Shown one piece after another: positions 43,868-52,529 of a stretch of 64,000 nucleotides of DNA. Positions within the stretch are counted from its first letter, which is position 1, and every line of letters starts with the position of its first letter. The stretch covers positions 124,001 through 188,000 of the forward strand of contig CAZPUQ010000003.1 of the NCBI GenBank assembly GCA_964589785.1, given 5' to 3'. Under the pieces are notes generated by a model. It did not search any database and had not been told where the DNA came from. It was given only the letters and a program-made list of their open reading frames with translations. The position numbers and the translations under genes are program-made. This DNA is from JAGVSR01 sp964589785. Lineage in GTDB: Bacteria; Pseudomonadota; Alphaproteobacteria; Rhizobiales; Hyphomicrobiaceae.

Positions 43868-45101
43868 GCGTGCGATCGGGCTGCCAGCCGTAGATCCAGT
43901 CGTACCGGCCGATGAGCACGGCGGGCGGCGCGCTCCTGAGCACGGCATTGCGCGCCAGCCGCATCATTCCGTCGAGGTGATAGATGCGGCCGTTGCGGGC
44001 CGACGTCTCCATGACGAGCGTGGTGCGCGGGCGGCGGCGGCGCTCATAGTCCAGCAGCCGCGAAGGGAGGTCGGCCGCGGTGGCGTCCGCGATGAGCGCG
44101 GCGAGGACGACCGCGTCCTCGAGCGCCATGACGCCGCCCTGCGCGAGAAACGGCAGCGGGGGATGCGCCGAATCGCCGATGAGCGCGATGCGCCCTGAGA
44201 CCCACGGCACGGGCGCGGCCGGCGCGTAGAGCGACCATTGCCGCCACAGGGTCGGCCGCGCGAGAAGCGTGCGCAAGGCTGCCGGAAAGCCGGCCGTGCG
44301 CGCGGCGACCGATGCCAGCTCGACCGTTCCGGCCCACGTCTCGCCGAGTTCCTTGTCGTCGAAGATGGCGACGATGGCGATCTCGCGGCCGCCGCGCACC
44401 GGGTAGTGCACGACATGCGCCGCGGGGCGCAGCCAGATCGTCGTATCGGCGGCTGAGAGACCTGTCGGGAGCGCGTCGGCGGGAATGACCGCGCGCAGCG
44501 CGCACTTGCCCGTGAAGACGAGGGGCGGCGGAGCGAACACCGCCGACCGCACCGCCGACCACAGGCCGTCGGCGCCGAGGAGGGCGGCCCCGCGCAGGCT
44601 CGTTGCGTCGGCGAGCCGGACCGTCACGCCCGCCGGATCGGACGCGGCGCCGGTGACCTCGGCCGCCTCCCGCAAAGTGATCAGCGGCTGGGTCGACGCC
44701 GCAACCCGCAAGGCGGCATGCAGGTCGGCGCGGTGCAAGACCCAGTAGGGAGCGCCGTGCCGCTCCTCGATCGTCCGGCCGAGGGGCAGGCGCGTCAGGT
44801 TCTGGCCAGTGAGCCCGTCCATGACGCGGATCGATTCCGGCGCGGCGATGAGGTGGCTGAGATGCCGGGCGACGCCAAGCTCTTTCAGGATACGGCTGCC
44901 GTTGGGGCCGATCTGGATGCCCGCGCCCTCTTCCGGCGCCGCGGTCCGCTTCTCCAGAACGGTCACGGTCCGTCCCGTGCGCGCCAGCGCGAGCGCCGCG
45001 GCAAGCCCGGCAATGCCGGCGCCTGCGATCAGGATGGGGAGATCGGCGCTGCGATCGGCTTCGGCGATGGAACGAGGCGCGGCCGGAGGATGGTCCGTCA
45101 T
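43842..45101 (-). CDS. FAD-dependent monooxygenase (salicylate-hydroxylase-like)
   Basis: A 419-residue aromatic-ring hydroxylase-type flavoprotein. The N-terminal Rossmann motif is LIAGAGIAGLAAALALARTG. The second FAD motif is RIALIGDSAHPPLPFLAQGG near residue 310, with DG in LLGADGLWSAVR. It belongs to the group of salicylate and 6-hydroxynicotinate hydroxylases; the substrate cannot be told. Its 3' end overlaps trkH by 26 nt. It is cotranscribed in order behind the zinc-finger gene (15-nt gap). Confidence 0.86.
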   Translation of the reverse strand: MTDHPPAAPRSIAEADRSADLPILIAGAGIAGLAAALALARTGRTVTVLEKRTAAPEEGAGIQIGPNGSRILKELGVARHLSHLIAAPESIRVMDGLTGQNLTRLPLGRTIEERHGAPYWVLHRADLHAALRVAASTQPLITLREAAEVTGAASDPAGVTVRLADATSLRGAALLGADGLWSAVRSAVFAPPPLVFTGKCALRAVIPADALPTGLSAADTTIWLRPAAHVVHYPVRGGREIAIVAIFDDKELGETWAGTVELASVAARTAGFPAALRTLLARPTLWRQWSLYAPAAPVPWVSGRIALIGDSAHPPLPFLAQGGVMALEDAVVLAALIADATAADLPSRLLDYERRRRPRTTLVMETSARNGRIYHLDGMMRLARNAVLRSAPPAVLIGRYDWIYGWQPDRTLSPARIPA

Positions 45102-45116
45102 CGGGCGCCTGCGGGC

Positions 45117-45371
45117 TCAGGCGGCGGTGCCGGCGGAGGCGTCGGCAATGCAGCCCTTGGGGTCGGTCTCGTGCTCGCCGAGGCGCGGGTCGTAGACATA
45201 TAGCGTCGAGCAGTACGGACAGAGGATCTGGCTGTCCGCCCCCATGTCGAGGAAGACGTGCGGGTGGTCATAGGGCGCCCGCGCGCCCATGCACTGGAAC
45301 TCCTTGACCCCGATGAAGATCTTCTCCGCGCCCTGGTCGTTCGCGAGATGGGGAACGAAATGTGCGGCCAT
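45117..45371 (-). CDS. Zinc-finger protein, NDUFS6-like
   Basis: An 84-residue protein with FQCMG, then DHPHVFLDMG and CPYCSTLYVYD. The order C...HP.VFL...C-x2-C matches the mitochondrial complex I accessory subunit NDUFS6 zinc site and its alphaproteobacterial homologues. A role in respiratory complex I is an inference from that similarity. ATG 45371 is chosen; the frame is open to 45467. It is divergent from the alpha/beta hydrolase. Confidence 0.82.
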   Translation of the reverse strand: MAAHFVPHLANDQGAEKIFIGVKEFQCMGARAPYDHPHVFLDMGADSQILCPYCSTLYVYDPRLGEHETDPKGCIADASAGTAA

Positions 45372-45514
45372 CGTGGTCTGTCCCGGTGTTGGCGTCGCTC
45401 TTGCGGCGGCACCATAGCGACCAGCCCCCTGAAATGATAGGGGAGGGCGGATGGCAGGCCGCCGCACCGCGGGGTCTGCGGTGCGGCCCGATCGACCTCG
45501 AGGAGTTCCCGTTC

Positions 45515-46276
45515 TTGCCGAGTTTCGTTTCCGACGGCGTGACGCTCGCCTACCTCGATGAGCGGGGAGACGTGACGCGGCCTCTGCCGGTGCTCCTCAT
45601 TCACGGGTTTGCGTCCAACATCGACATGAACTGGGTGGCGACGGGATGGGTCAAGGACCTGACGGCGGCCGGCTACCGCGTCGTCGCCATCGACAACCGC
45701 GGTCATGGGCAGAGCGAGAAGCTCTACGAGCCCTCCGCCTATAGCCGCCAGATCATGGCCGAGGATGCCCGCCGCCTGCTCGATCACCTCGGCATCCCGA
45801 AGGCCCACGTCGTCGGCTATTCGATGGGTGCGCGCATCGCCGCGACGTTGGCGCTCGCGCACCCCGAGCGCCTCGGGCGGCTCGTGCTCGGCGGGCTCGG
45901 CCACAACATGATCCGCGCCATGGCCGGCACGGGCCCGATCGCGCAGGCGCTCCTTTCGCCTTCCATCGACGACGTGACAAATGCGACAGCGCGCACCTTC
46001 CGCGCCTTCGCCGAGCAGACGAAAAGCGACCTCAAAGCGCTGGCGGTCTGCGTGCGGCAGATCCGGGACCCCGTTCCGCGGGAGGCGGTCAGCAAGCTCA
46101 GCGTGCCGACGCTCGTGGCGGTGGGGAGCAACGATGTCATTGCCGGGCCGCCCGGCGTACTCGCCGATCTTATTCCCGGTGCGGAGGTCTTCGAGATCGC
46201 CGGCCGGGATCACATGAAAGCGGTCGGCGATGGCCGCTTCAAGCGTGCGGTGCTGGCGTTCCTGGAGAAGGGGTGA
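45515..46276 (+). CDS. Alpha/beta hydrolase
   Basis: A 253-residue alpha/beta-fold hydrolase. The oxyanion-hole motif is LLIHGFASN. The nucleophile elbow is VVGYSMGAR with Ser as nucleophile. A late Asp (VGSNDVIAGPPG) and His (AGRDHMKAV) complete the triad. The start is TTG 45515, preceded by GAGGAG, giving the common N-terminus (L/M)PSFVSDGVTLAYLD. ATG 45434 is the alternative, but it adds a poor N-terminus. The substrate is unknown. Confidence 0.85.
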   Translation: MPSFVSDGVTLAYLDERGDVTRPLPVLLIHGFASNIDMNWVATGWVKDLTAAGYRVVAIDNRGHGQSEKLYEPSAYSRQIMAEDARRLLDHLGIPKAHVVGYSMGARIAATLALAHPERLGRLVLGGLGHNMIRAMAGTGPIAQALLSPSIDDVTNATARTFRAFAEQTKSDLKALAVCVRQIRDPVPREAVSKLSVPTLVAVGSNDVIAGPPGVLADLIPGAEVFEIAGRDHMKAVGDGRFKRAVLAFLEKG

Positions 46277-46962
46277 CGCGCGAAAAGGTCCGCGGCCGGC
46301 CTGAGGGAGGGGCCGGCGCGGACATCGGGATCAGGCCCCGGCTCTGGCGGCGAGAGAGGGCCTCGCCGTCTCGTTGGGGGAATCTCGCAAGAGTCGAGAC
46401 GGCGGTCGAAACCAGGGCCTGACTACGCCAACGCAACAACGCAACGCCGACACGTATGAACCGGTCCAAAAAGACCGGTGAGAGGACGCCCGCGCGGCCA
46501 GGATGTGAAGCGTTGGCCGTCCGGCGCTCCCTCCAACGCGGCCCGCGCTCCGGCCGGGAGCCCGGGGGCCGCGAACAGGACGCACACGCGCAGGCCACAG
46601 CGCCGAGGACGCTTCGGAACGGCCACCTTGGGATACGCGACACGGGGGTGGCTGAACGACGGGGCTTTCCGCCTGCGGCCGCAAGCTCTCAAGCCCGCGA
46701 CAGGAAGAATGCTACTCCCGGGTTTGGGCCCGAGTCCGGCGCAATCGTGCGTTCTCGCCATTTGCTTTGTGGATAAGCTGCAGAGTTCCGTTGGAGCGTG
46801 TCCGCTGCATCCATGGCCGTTGCGCCGATTCTTTCTGGAATGCGGCCGCATTGCAGCCGCAGCCCCGACCCGGCCCCGCCGTAACCGCCCGCTATTCTCT
46901 GCCTCCGGAAGGTCCCCCGTCTTCACCAGGTGTTAGGCACGCGGGGCGTAACGTCCCGGATC
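46277..46962. other. 686-nt gene-poor stretch with a DnaA box and a hairpin
   Basis: No convincing gene on either strand; open frames are Arg/Pro/Ala-rich and lack starts with ribosome sites. It holds ACCGGTC-CAAAAA-GACCGGT (46460-46479), a clean 7-bp stem hairpin, and TGTGGATAA (46768-46776), a perfect DnaA box. Only a single box is seen, so this is not proposed as an origin. Confidence 0.5.
46768..46776. promoter_or_regulatory. Perfect-match DnaA box
   Basis: TGTGGATAA is the reverse complement of the consensus TTATCCACA. It is isolated in the gene-poor stretch, about 7.4 kb from dnaA. Confidence 0.4.
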
Positions 46963-47646
46963 ATGTCGTTGCGTGGCGTTCTTTTCACTCTACCGGTCAC
47001 TCTACCGTTCGCCGGCCTGCTCGTCCTGGCGGGATGCAGCACGGGCGGGCCGGATTTTGTCGCCCGCCACGAGCCCTGGCGCGAAACAGAGGAGAGCGCC
47101 TGCCTTGCCGCCGGCGTGGTGCGCCCCTCCCCCTTCATCCAGACAAGATCCGCGCTCGGGGGCCCTAGCGTCTGCGGCGCCTCGCGGCCGTTCGAGATGT
47201 CGGGCGCCGGCAAGGGCCGCGTGGCGCTGAAGCCGCCCGCGCTGCTGCGCTGCCCCATGATCCCCCAGGTCGAGCGCTGGGTCACGCACGTCGTCGGGCC
47301 AACCGCGGAGTATTACTTCGGCGTCTCGGTCGTCGAGATGAAGGTCGCGGCCTCCTACGGCTGCCGCCCCATCAACCACCAGTCGGGCGGACGGCTGTCG
47401 GAGCACGGCTACGCCAACGCGCTCGACATCTCCGAGTTCAGGCTCGCCGACGGCCGCACGATCGGGGTCAAGACCGGCTGGTGGGGCGGGGAGCGCGAGC
47501 GGCTCTTCCTGCGCGCCGTGCACGACGGCGCGTGCCGGGAGTTCACGACCGTGCTCGGTCCCAACGCCGACCGTTTCCATCACGATCATTTCCATGTCGA
47601 CCTCGCGCGCCACGGGCGGAACGGCACCGGCCGCATCTGCAAATAG
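46963..47646 (+). CDS. Extensin-like C-terminal domain lipoprotein
   Basis: A 227-residue protein with a lipoprotein signal peptide (lipobox LAGC at about residues 22-25) and an Extensin_C / D,D-carboxypeptidase-like domain: QVERWVTHVV, SYGCRPINHQSGGRLSEHGYANALDISEF, and a closing FHHDHFHVDLA. The His/Asp pattern SEHGYANALDIS...HDHFHVD is that of zinc-dependent D-Ala-type peptidoglycan hydrolases (VanY/MepA-like). So a wall peptidase role is likely. ATG 46963 is preferred over 46930 because it gives a clean signal peptide. It converges on the kinase gene, with 30 nt between the two stops. Confidence 0.87.
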   Translation: MSLRGVLFTLPVTLPFAGLLVLAGCSTGGPDFVARHEPWRETEESACLAAGVVRPSPFIQTRSALGGPSVCGASRPFEMSGAGKGRVALKPPALLRCPMIPQVERWVTHVVGPTAEYYFGVSVVEMKVAASYGCRPINHQSGGRLSEHGYANALDISEFRLADGRTIGVKTGWWGGERERLFLRAVHDGACREFTTVLGPNADRFHHDHFHVDLARHGRNGTGRICK

Positions 47647-47676
47647 CCGCACGGGGTGCAGCGCGCGGGCGCCCGA

Positions 47677-50070
47677 TCAGTTGGTCACGGGCTTCGGCAG
47701 CGGATTGTCCCAGATGCGCACGAGGCTGTCGTCGCCGGCGGACGCGATGTGCCGCCCGTCGGGCGAGAAAGCGAGGGCAGTGACCGCGCCGCCATGGCTC
47801 GGCAGCGTCGCCGGCGTGCGGCGGCGCTTGTAATCCCACACCCGCACCTTGCCGTCGTCGCCGGCCGAGGCGAGCACGTCGCCCGAGGGCGCGAACGCCA
47901 GCGCGTTGGCGCGTCCCTGGTGACCGGAGAGCGAGCGCGTCAGGCGGCTGGAACGTCCCGACCAGATGCGGACGTTGCCGTCGAGGCTCGCGGAGGCGAC
48001 CTCGCGGCCGCGCGATGAGAACGCGACGGCGGTCACGTAGTCGCGATGGCCGCGGTAGGTGCGTATGCGGTCGAGCGTCTCGAGGTTCCAGACCTTCAGC
48101 GTCTTGTCGGCGCTGCCCGAGGCGAGCAGGGGCCGCGAGCCCGCCGCGCTGAACGCGAGCGCCTGCACGGCGCTGTCGTGGGCGTCCAGAACCGCGAACG
48201 GCCCGCTCGTCGTGGCCGCGTCCCACACGGCGATCTTCCAGTCGTGTCCGGCACTCGCAAACCGCTCCGAGGCGCCGAGGAACGTGACCGACCAGATCTC
48301 GGCATCGTTGCGCTTGTAGCTTGCGATCTTGTCGGCGCGTTCCCAGTCCCACAGCACCACGGTGCCGTTGGCGTGCCCGGTCAGGAGGCGCGAGCCGGAG
48401 ACGGCCATGGCCGAGGCGGGGCCGTCGTCGAGCTCGATGGTCCGCTTCAGCGCGGCCGAGGACGCGGTCCAGATTTTGACGGTCGCATCCTTCGCGGCGC
48501 TGAGGATGGCGGTGCCGTCGTCCGAATAGGCAATCGACGTCACGGGACCGGCGTGGCCGGTGAGGCGTGCCACGGCCGCGACCGGTTTCGCCGGGGCCGG
48601 CGGGTTGATCGAGCCCGTCACCGTCGTCGAGGGGACGGCCGTGCCGCGCGTCTCCATGCGCGGCAGGCGATCCTGCACAGCCACGGCGCCGCTCGCCACG
48701 CCGACGCCGATCAGGAGCTTGAACAGCACCGGGCTCCAGGTCCGCGTGGCGGAGCGGATGCGCTTCGGCTTGGGCGCCCGCTTGGGCGAAGCCACAACGG
48801 GTCGCGCCTTGGCCGCCTTGTCCGGAGCGGCGGCCGGTGCCAGGTCCGGCTCGGATTTGCGTTGGAGAATGCGCGGCAGCTTTGGCGTGGCCGCGGCGGG
48901 CTCGAGCTTCAGCGTGGCGGCGGCCGCAACCGGGGTGCGCGCGGCGTCGGGCTCGGCCGCCGGCCGCGATGCGGTCTTTACCTTGGCCGCCGGGGGAGCA
49001 GGCGGGGACGCACCGGCTGCGCCGTTCTTCTTCTTGACGTTCTTGCCGTCCTTGAGGTTGTCGACGAAATCGAGGAGCGCGCCCTGCGGGGCCGGCAGGT
49101 CCGGCACCGGCGTGGCGATGGCCTTTTTCGCCGTCTTGTCCGGCGCAGCCTCCGCCGTGTCGGCCGCGCGCTGGAACCATTTCGCAGGTCTGGGATCGGG
49201 CGCCAGCAGATCGCCGCGCCAGGCCGCGATCGTTTGCGGGCGCTCGTCGATCGTAAGGGCGAGCGCCCGGTCGATCGCGCCGAGGAATCCCGCCCGGTAG
49301 GCGCCGACCGCTGCCTCGCGCGCGGGCACGAACTCGTCCTTCACCATGCGCGAGGGCGCATCCGGCGGCCGCTTGCCCGTCACCGCATGATAGAGCGTGG
49401 CGCCGAGTGCATAGATATCGGTCCAGGGTCCCTGGCGCTTGCCGGTCTCGGCATACTGCTCATAGGGGCTGTAGCCCGGCTTCACGAGGGCGGAAACAGT
49501 CTTGGAGTGGGCTGCGATCTCGCCGCGCGCGGAGCCGAAGTCGATCAGGACCGGCGTTCCGTCCTTGCGGATGATGATATTGTCGGGCGCGATGTCGCGG
49601 TGCAGGAAGTCCGCCTTATGGATCTCCTCCAGCGCCTTCAGCAGCGGGCCGATGATGTTGTCGAGCTCCTTCTGGCGCGGCGCTCGGCCGAGGCTCTTGA
49701 GCCAGCTCTTGAGACTCTGGCCCTCCTCGAAGTGGAGCACCATGTAGGCGGTGCGGTTGGCGCGGAAGTAGCGGTAGACCCGCACGATGTTGGGGTGATT
49801 GAAGCGCGCGAGCGTCTGCGCCTCCTCGATGAAGCGGTCGAGGCCCCAGGTGTAGTCGCCGGCGCAGTTCTCCGAGCGCGGCACGGCGTCGAGCGCATCG
49901 CCCCGCACCGCGAAGTCGGCGGGGAAGTACTCCTTGATGGTCACGGCGCGGCCGAGCGCCAGCTCGTCGGCGAGATAGGTGATGCCAAAACCGCCTGCGC
50001 CGAGCACGCGCGCAATGCGATAGTCGCCGACAAGCTCCGTTCCGCTCTTGAGGGCGATAAGGTTGGTCAT
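47677..50070 (-). CDS. Ser/Thr protein kinase with seven WD40 repeats
   Basis: A 797-residue protein. Residues about 15-290 form a Hanks-type kinase: glycine loop GAGGFG, catalytic Lys46 (VTIKEYF), HRD at 157-159 and DFG at 177-179. The catalytic loop reads HRDIAPDN, with Ala where Ser/Thr kinases have Lys. Residues 290-445 are an Ala/Pro/Lys-rich linker, and about 447-465 may cross the membrane. Residues 500-797 contain seven WD40 blades (for example GHAGPVTSIAYSDDGTAI and GGAVTALAFSPDGRHIASAG), a complete propeller, presumably extracytoplasmic. FHA and PP2C genes lie divergently next door. Confidence 0.93.
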   Translation of the reverse strand: MTNLIALKSGTELVGDYRIARVLGAGGFGITYLADELALGRAVTIKEYFPADFAVRGDALDAVPRSENCAGDYTWGLDRFIEEAQTLARFNHPNIVRVYRYFRANRTAYMVLHFEEGQSLKSWLKSLGRAPRQKELDNIIGPLLKALEEIHKADFLHRDIAPDNIIIRKDGTPVLIDFGSARGEIAAHSKTVSALVKPGYSPYEQYAETGKRQGPWTDIYALGATLYHAVTGKRPPDAPSRMVKDEFVPAREAAVGAYRAGFLGAIDRALALTIDERPQTIAAWRGDLLAPDPRPAKWFQRAADTAEAAPDKTAKKAIATPVPDLPAPQGALLDFVDNLKDGKNVKKKNGAAGASPPAPPAAKVKTASRPAAEPDAARTPVAAAATLKLEPAAATPKLPRILQRKSEPDLAPAAAPDKAAKARPVVASPKRAPKPKRIRSATRTWSPVLFKLLIGVGVASGAVAVQDRLPRMETRGTAVPSTTVTGSINPPAPAKPVAAVARLTGHAGPVTSIAYSDDGTAILSAAKDATVKIWTASSAALKRTIELDDGPASAMAVSGSRLLTGHANGTVVLWDWERADKIASYKRNDAEIWSVTFLGASERFASAGHDWKIAVWDAATTSGPFAVLDAHDSAVQALAFSAAGSRPLLASGSADKTLKVWNLETLDRIRTYRGHRDYVTAVAFSSRGREVASASLDGNVRIWSGRSSRLTRSLSGHQGRANALAFAPSGDVLASAGDDGKVRVWDYKRRRTPATLPSHGGAVTALAFSPDGRHIASAGDDSLVRIWDNPLPKPVTN

Positions 50071-50407
50071 GAGCGCTTAGCGGTCCCTGGTGAGCCTCCC
50101 GACGGAAGCTGCGCCACGCGCGCGCCGCAAATGACAGGCGACTCGCCGAACAACGAGAGGCGGCAGCTATGCAGCAGGAATGTGGCAAGGCTTCGGGCAA
50201 TTGTCCAAACGTGCATAAATCATGCGCCAGTCGAGATCGCGCCACGAAGCTGCCGCACGACGCACCGAGAAAGGTCACCGGCCGGCACAACTGCCAATTC
50301 CCCTCGCCGGCCCCTCGTCGGCTTTGTGCTCGCCGGCGCCGGATGCGTTGCCGTCCCCGCGCGAACGGTTGCCCCCGTTTCATCGCCATCCCTCAAGGAG
50401 CCCATTC
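50071..50407. promoter_or_regulatory. Divergent control region kinase / FHA genes
   Basis: 337 nt between the kinase start and the FHA start. No strong hexamers stand out. AAGGAG at 50395-50400 is the ribosome site of the FHA gene. A region of lower G+C at 50195-50230 (GTGCATAAATCATG) may be part of a promoter. Confidence 0.35.
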
Positions 50408-51169
50408 ATGTCGAGCCCAGCCGCCGGACCCCATGCTGCCCGCAGTTCCCTCTTCGGCTCTCTGAAGGACGCTCTTGCCGCCGCGAGCCGGGACGACATG
50501 GTCCCCGCCGCGGCAGCACACGTCCCGACGCTCGCCGCTGCGCCGCCCCTCTCCGACATCGCGCAGAAGGTGGCCGAGGCCGTTGCCGCGGCCGCGAACG
50601 AAACATCGGTCGTGTCCCCGCCGAGCCCGTCGGCGGCGGACGCCGCCCGCGAGGCGCGCGCGGCCCCGCGCCCCTTCGATGCCGCGCTTGCTGACGCCGA
50701 CGCCCCGCCGACGACGCGCGTCGTGCGCGGTGCGGCGCGGGCCGCCGAGGAGCCGGCGCGCACCTCGCTGGTCCGCGGCCGCCAGCAGGTGAAGCGCGGC
50801 GCTTTCGAGCAGGACCCCGTCGTCGGCTGGCTCGTGGTCGTCGGCGGTCCGGGCATCGGCCAGTACCGCTCCGTCTTCGAGGGCAACAACACGGTCGGCC
50901 GCTCGTCCGCCAACCGCATCCCGATCGATTTCGGCGACGATGCGATCTCCGGCGAGGAGCAAGCCTATATCCGCTACGACAGCTCGGACCGCTCCTTCCT
51001 GTTCGTCCCCAACCTTGCTAAGACCAACGTCGTGTCGGTGAACGACCGCAGGCCGACGGCGGCGGTCGAGCTTCAGGCCATGGACGTCATCACGATGGGC
51101 CGCACGCAGCTCGTATTCGTACCGTTCTGCGGACCCGAGTTCGACTGGTCGGCGCTGGCGGACGGCTAG
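50408..51169 (+). CDS. FHA-domain protein
   Basis: A 253-residue protein. The N-terminal 130 residues are Ala/Pro-rich and probably disordered. A C-terminal FHA domain (about residues 145-240) reads VVVGGPGIGQYRSVFEGNNTVGR with SSANRIPIDFGDDAISGEEQAYI; the FHA phosphothreonine-binding core Arg and Ser are in VGRSSANRI. ATG 50408 follows AAGGAG with 7-nt spacing. It would bind phosphothreonine, plausibly on the neighbouring kinase or its substrate. The PP2C gene starts 25 nt after its stop. Confidence 0.88.
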   Translation: MSSPAAGPHAARSSLFGSLKDALAAASRDDMVPAAAAHVPTLAAAPPLSDIAQKVAEAVAAAANETSVVSPPSPSAADAAREARAAPRPFDAALADADAPPTTRVVRGAARAAEEPARTSLVRGRQQVKRGAFEQDPVVGWLVVVGGPGIGQYRSVFEGNNTVGRSSANRIPIDFGDDAISGEEQAYIRYDSSDRSFLFVPNLAKTNVVSVNDRRPTAAVELQAMDVITMGRTQLVFVPFCGPEFDWSALADG

Positions 51170-51194
51170 ACGCAAGGAGCCGGTTTTCGAGCTG

Positions 51195-51989
51195 ATGATC
51201 GCGTTCGATCGTGCGAGCTGCTCCACCAAGGGAGCGCGCAGCTACCAGGAAGACAGCGCCCTGCTGTGGCCGGGCGAGGATCCGGTGCGGGCGGTTCCCG
51301 ACGCGTCGCCGGGCGAGCTCGTCGCCATCCTTGCGGACGGGATGGGCGGGCATGCCGGCGGGGCGCTTGCCAGCCGCACCGTGTGCGAGACGTTCGTCGA
51401 TGCCTTTGCCAAGGCGGATGGCGACATCCATGCGCGCCTCATCTGCGCGCTGTCGTCGGCCAACGATGCGATCGCCGGCAAGGTGAGCGAAGATCCCGCG
51501 CTGTCGGGCATGGGCTCGACGCTCATCGGCGTCGTCTTTTCCAAGGAGGGGGCGCAGTGGGTCAGCGTCGGCGACAGTCCGCTGATGCTCTACCGCCGCG
51601 GCGAGATCGCGCTGCTCAACGAGGACCATTCGCTGGCGCCCGAGCTCGACCGGATGGCGGAAGCCGGCCACATCAGTCTGGAGCAGGCGCGGCGCGATCC
51701 GCGCCGCCACATGCTGCGCTCGGCCGTCACGGGCGACGACATCGATCTCGTCGACATCTCGCGCAAGCCTCTGCCCGTGGAGCCGGGCGACTACATTCTC
51801 CTCGCCAGCGACGGCCTTCAGACGCTCGAGCAGGGCGAAGTGGAACGCGTCGTGTCGGCGTACGCAGCGGACGGCGCCAAGGCAGTGGCCGAGGCGCTGA
51901 TCCGCGCGGTGGAGGCCGTGCGCGATCCGCATCAGGACAACGCGACGGTCGTTGCCGTAAAGGTCGTGGCGGGCGCCGCCGCCATCTGA
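51195..51989 (+). CDS. PP2C-type Ser/Thr protein phosphatase
   Basis: A 264-residue PPM/PP2C phosphatase. The eleven-motif pattern is complete in outline: YQEDSALLW, ILADGMGGHAGG, SGMGSTLIGVV, VSVGDSPLMLYRRGE, LLASDGLQTLE and QDNATVVAVKV, with metal-binding Asp residues in ADG, SDG and QDN. It would reverse the action of the kinase. It follows the FHA gene by 25 nt, forming one operon with it. A small membrane protein follows after 60 nt. Confidence 0.93.
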   Translation: MIAFDRASCSTKGARSYQEDSALLWPGEDPVRAVPDASPGELVAILADGMGGHAGGALASRTVCETFVDAFAKADGDIHARLICALSSANDAIAGKVSEDPALSGMGSTLIGVVFSKEGAQWVSVGDSPLMLYRRGEIALLNEDHSLAPELDRMAEAGHISLEQARRDPRRHMLRSAVTGDDIDLVDISRKPLPVEPGDYILLASDGLQTLEQGEVERVVSAYAADGAKAVAEALIRAVEAVRDPHQDNATVVAVKVVAGAAAI

Positions 51990-52049
51990 CCGCGCGAGCG
52001 CCGACCCGAGGCGGCATGGATCTGAGGTGAGTGAGGGAGCGCCACGAAC

Positions 52050-52313
52050 ATGGACGACCATTTCTGGCCGAGCCTCTATCCGGGCCTCATCGTGGGCGCT
52101 CTCGTTGGCCTCGCAGCGGGAACGGTGCTGTCGACGGTGTTCGGCGCGCTCGGCGGTCTGGGCGGCGCGTTCGCGGCCTTCACTCTCACCAACGCCCTTG
52201 CCATCGAGCCCGGCCTCGTTCCACTCCTGGCCATCGTTCTTGGCGCCGCGGCGGGTGCCAAGGGGATGAGCATCGTGGCTTTGAAGCTGGCCGGCCGCGC
52301 GGGCTTGGGCTGA
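52050..52313 (+). CDS. Small hydrophobic membrane protein
   Basis: An 87-residue protein with two or three hydrophobic segments (LIVGALVGLAAGTVLSTVFG, GLGGAFAAFTLTNALA and LLAIVLGAAAGAK). It is Gly/Ala-rich, with glycine-zipper spacing. No family is recognised. It is 60 nt downstream of the PP2C gene on the same strand, so it may be the membrane component or merely a neighbour of the kinase-FHA-phosphatase module. Confidence 0.55.
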   Translation: MDDHFWPSLYPGLIVGALVGLAAGTVLSTVFGALGGLGGAFAAFTLTNALAIEPGLVPLLAIVLGAAAGAKGMSIVALKLAGRAGLG

Positions 52314-52382
52314 GGGATTTTGGGGCCGCGACGGACGCCGATGTATGGGCGGACCGTGCGGCGTGAGTCTCGATGAAGTTCG

Positions 52383-52411
52383 TTGACCGTGCTGTGCCGT
52401 GCCGCTATAGG
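52383..52411 (+). promoter_or_regulatory. Promoter of rpsT
   Basis: TTGACC (52383-52388) and TATAGG (52406-52411) with a 17-nt spacer, close to the housekeeping sigma consensus. It leaves a leader of about 110 nt before rpsT. In E. coli S20 autoregulates its own synthesis; whether this leader folds for that purpose is not evident. Confidence 0.7.
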
Positions 52412-52529
52412 ACCGCCAAGCAACGCCCGGGCCTTCGGTTCCGGGCGCAACGTTATTTGATTGGGCCCGGTGGGGCCGGTCGCGGGTCCACCCGCCAGGC
52501 CGTAGAAAACAGACAGGGATATCAACGTC

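Noticed and set aside
46460..46479. Intrinsic terminator for the alpha/beta hydrolase
   Set aside because: The hairpin is clean but is 180 nt past the stop and is not followed by a T-run.
47677..52313. Type VI secretion regulatory locus
   Set aside because: Kinase, FHA and PP2C genes fit such a locus, but no tss structural genes are present in the window.
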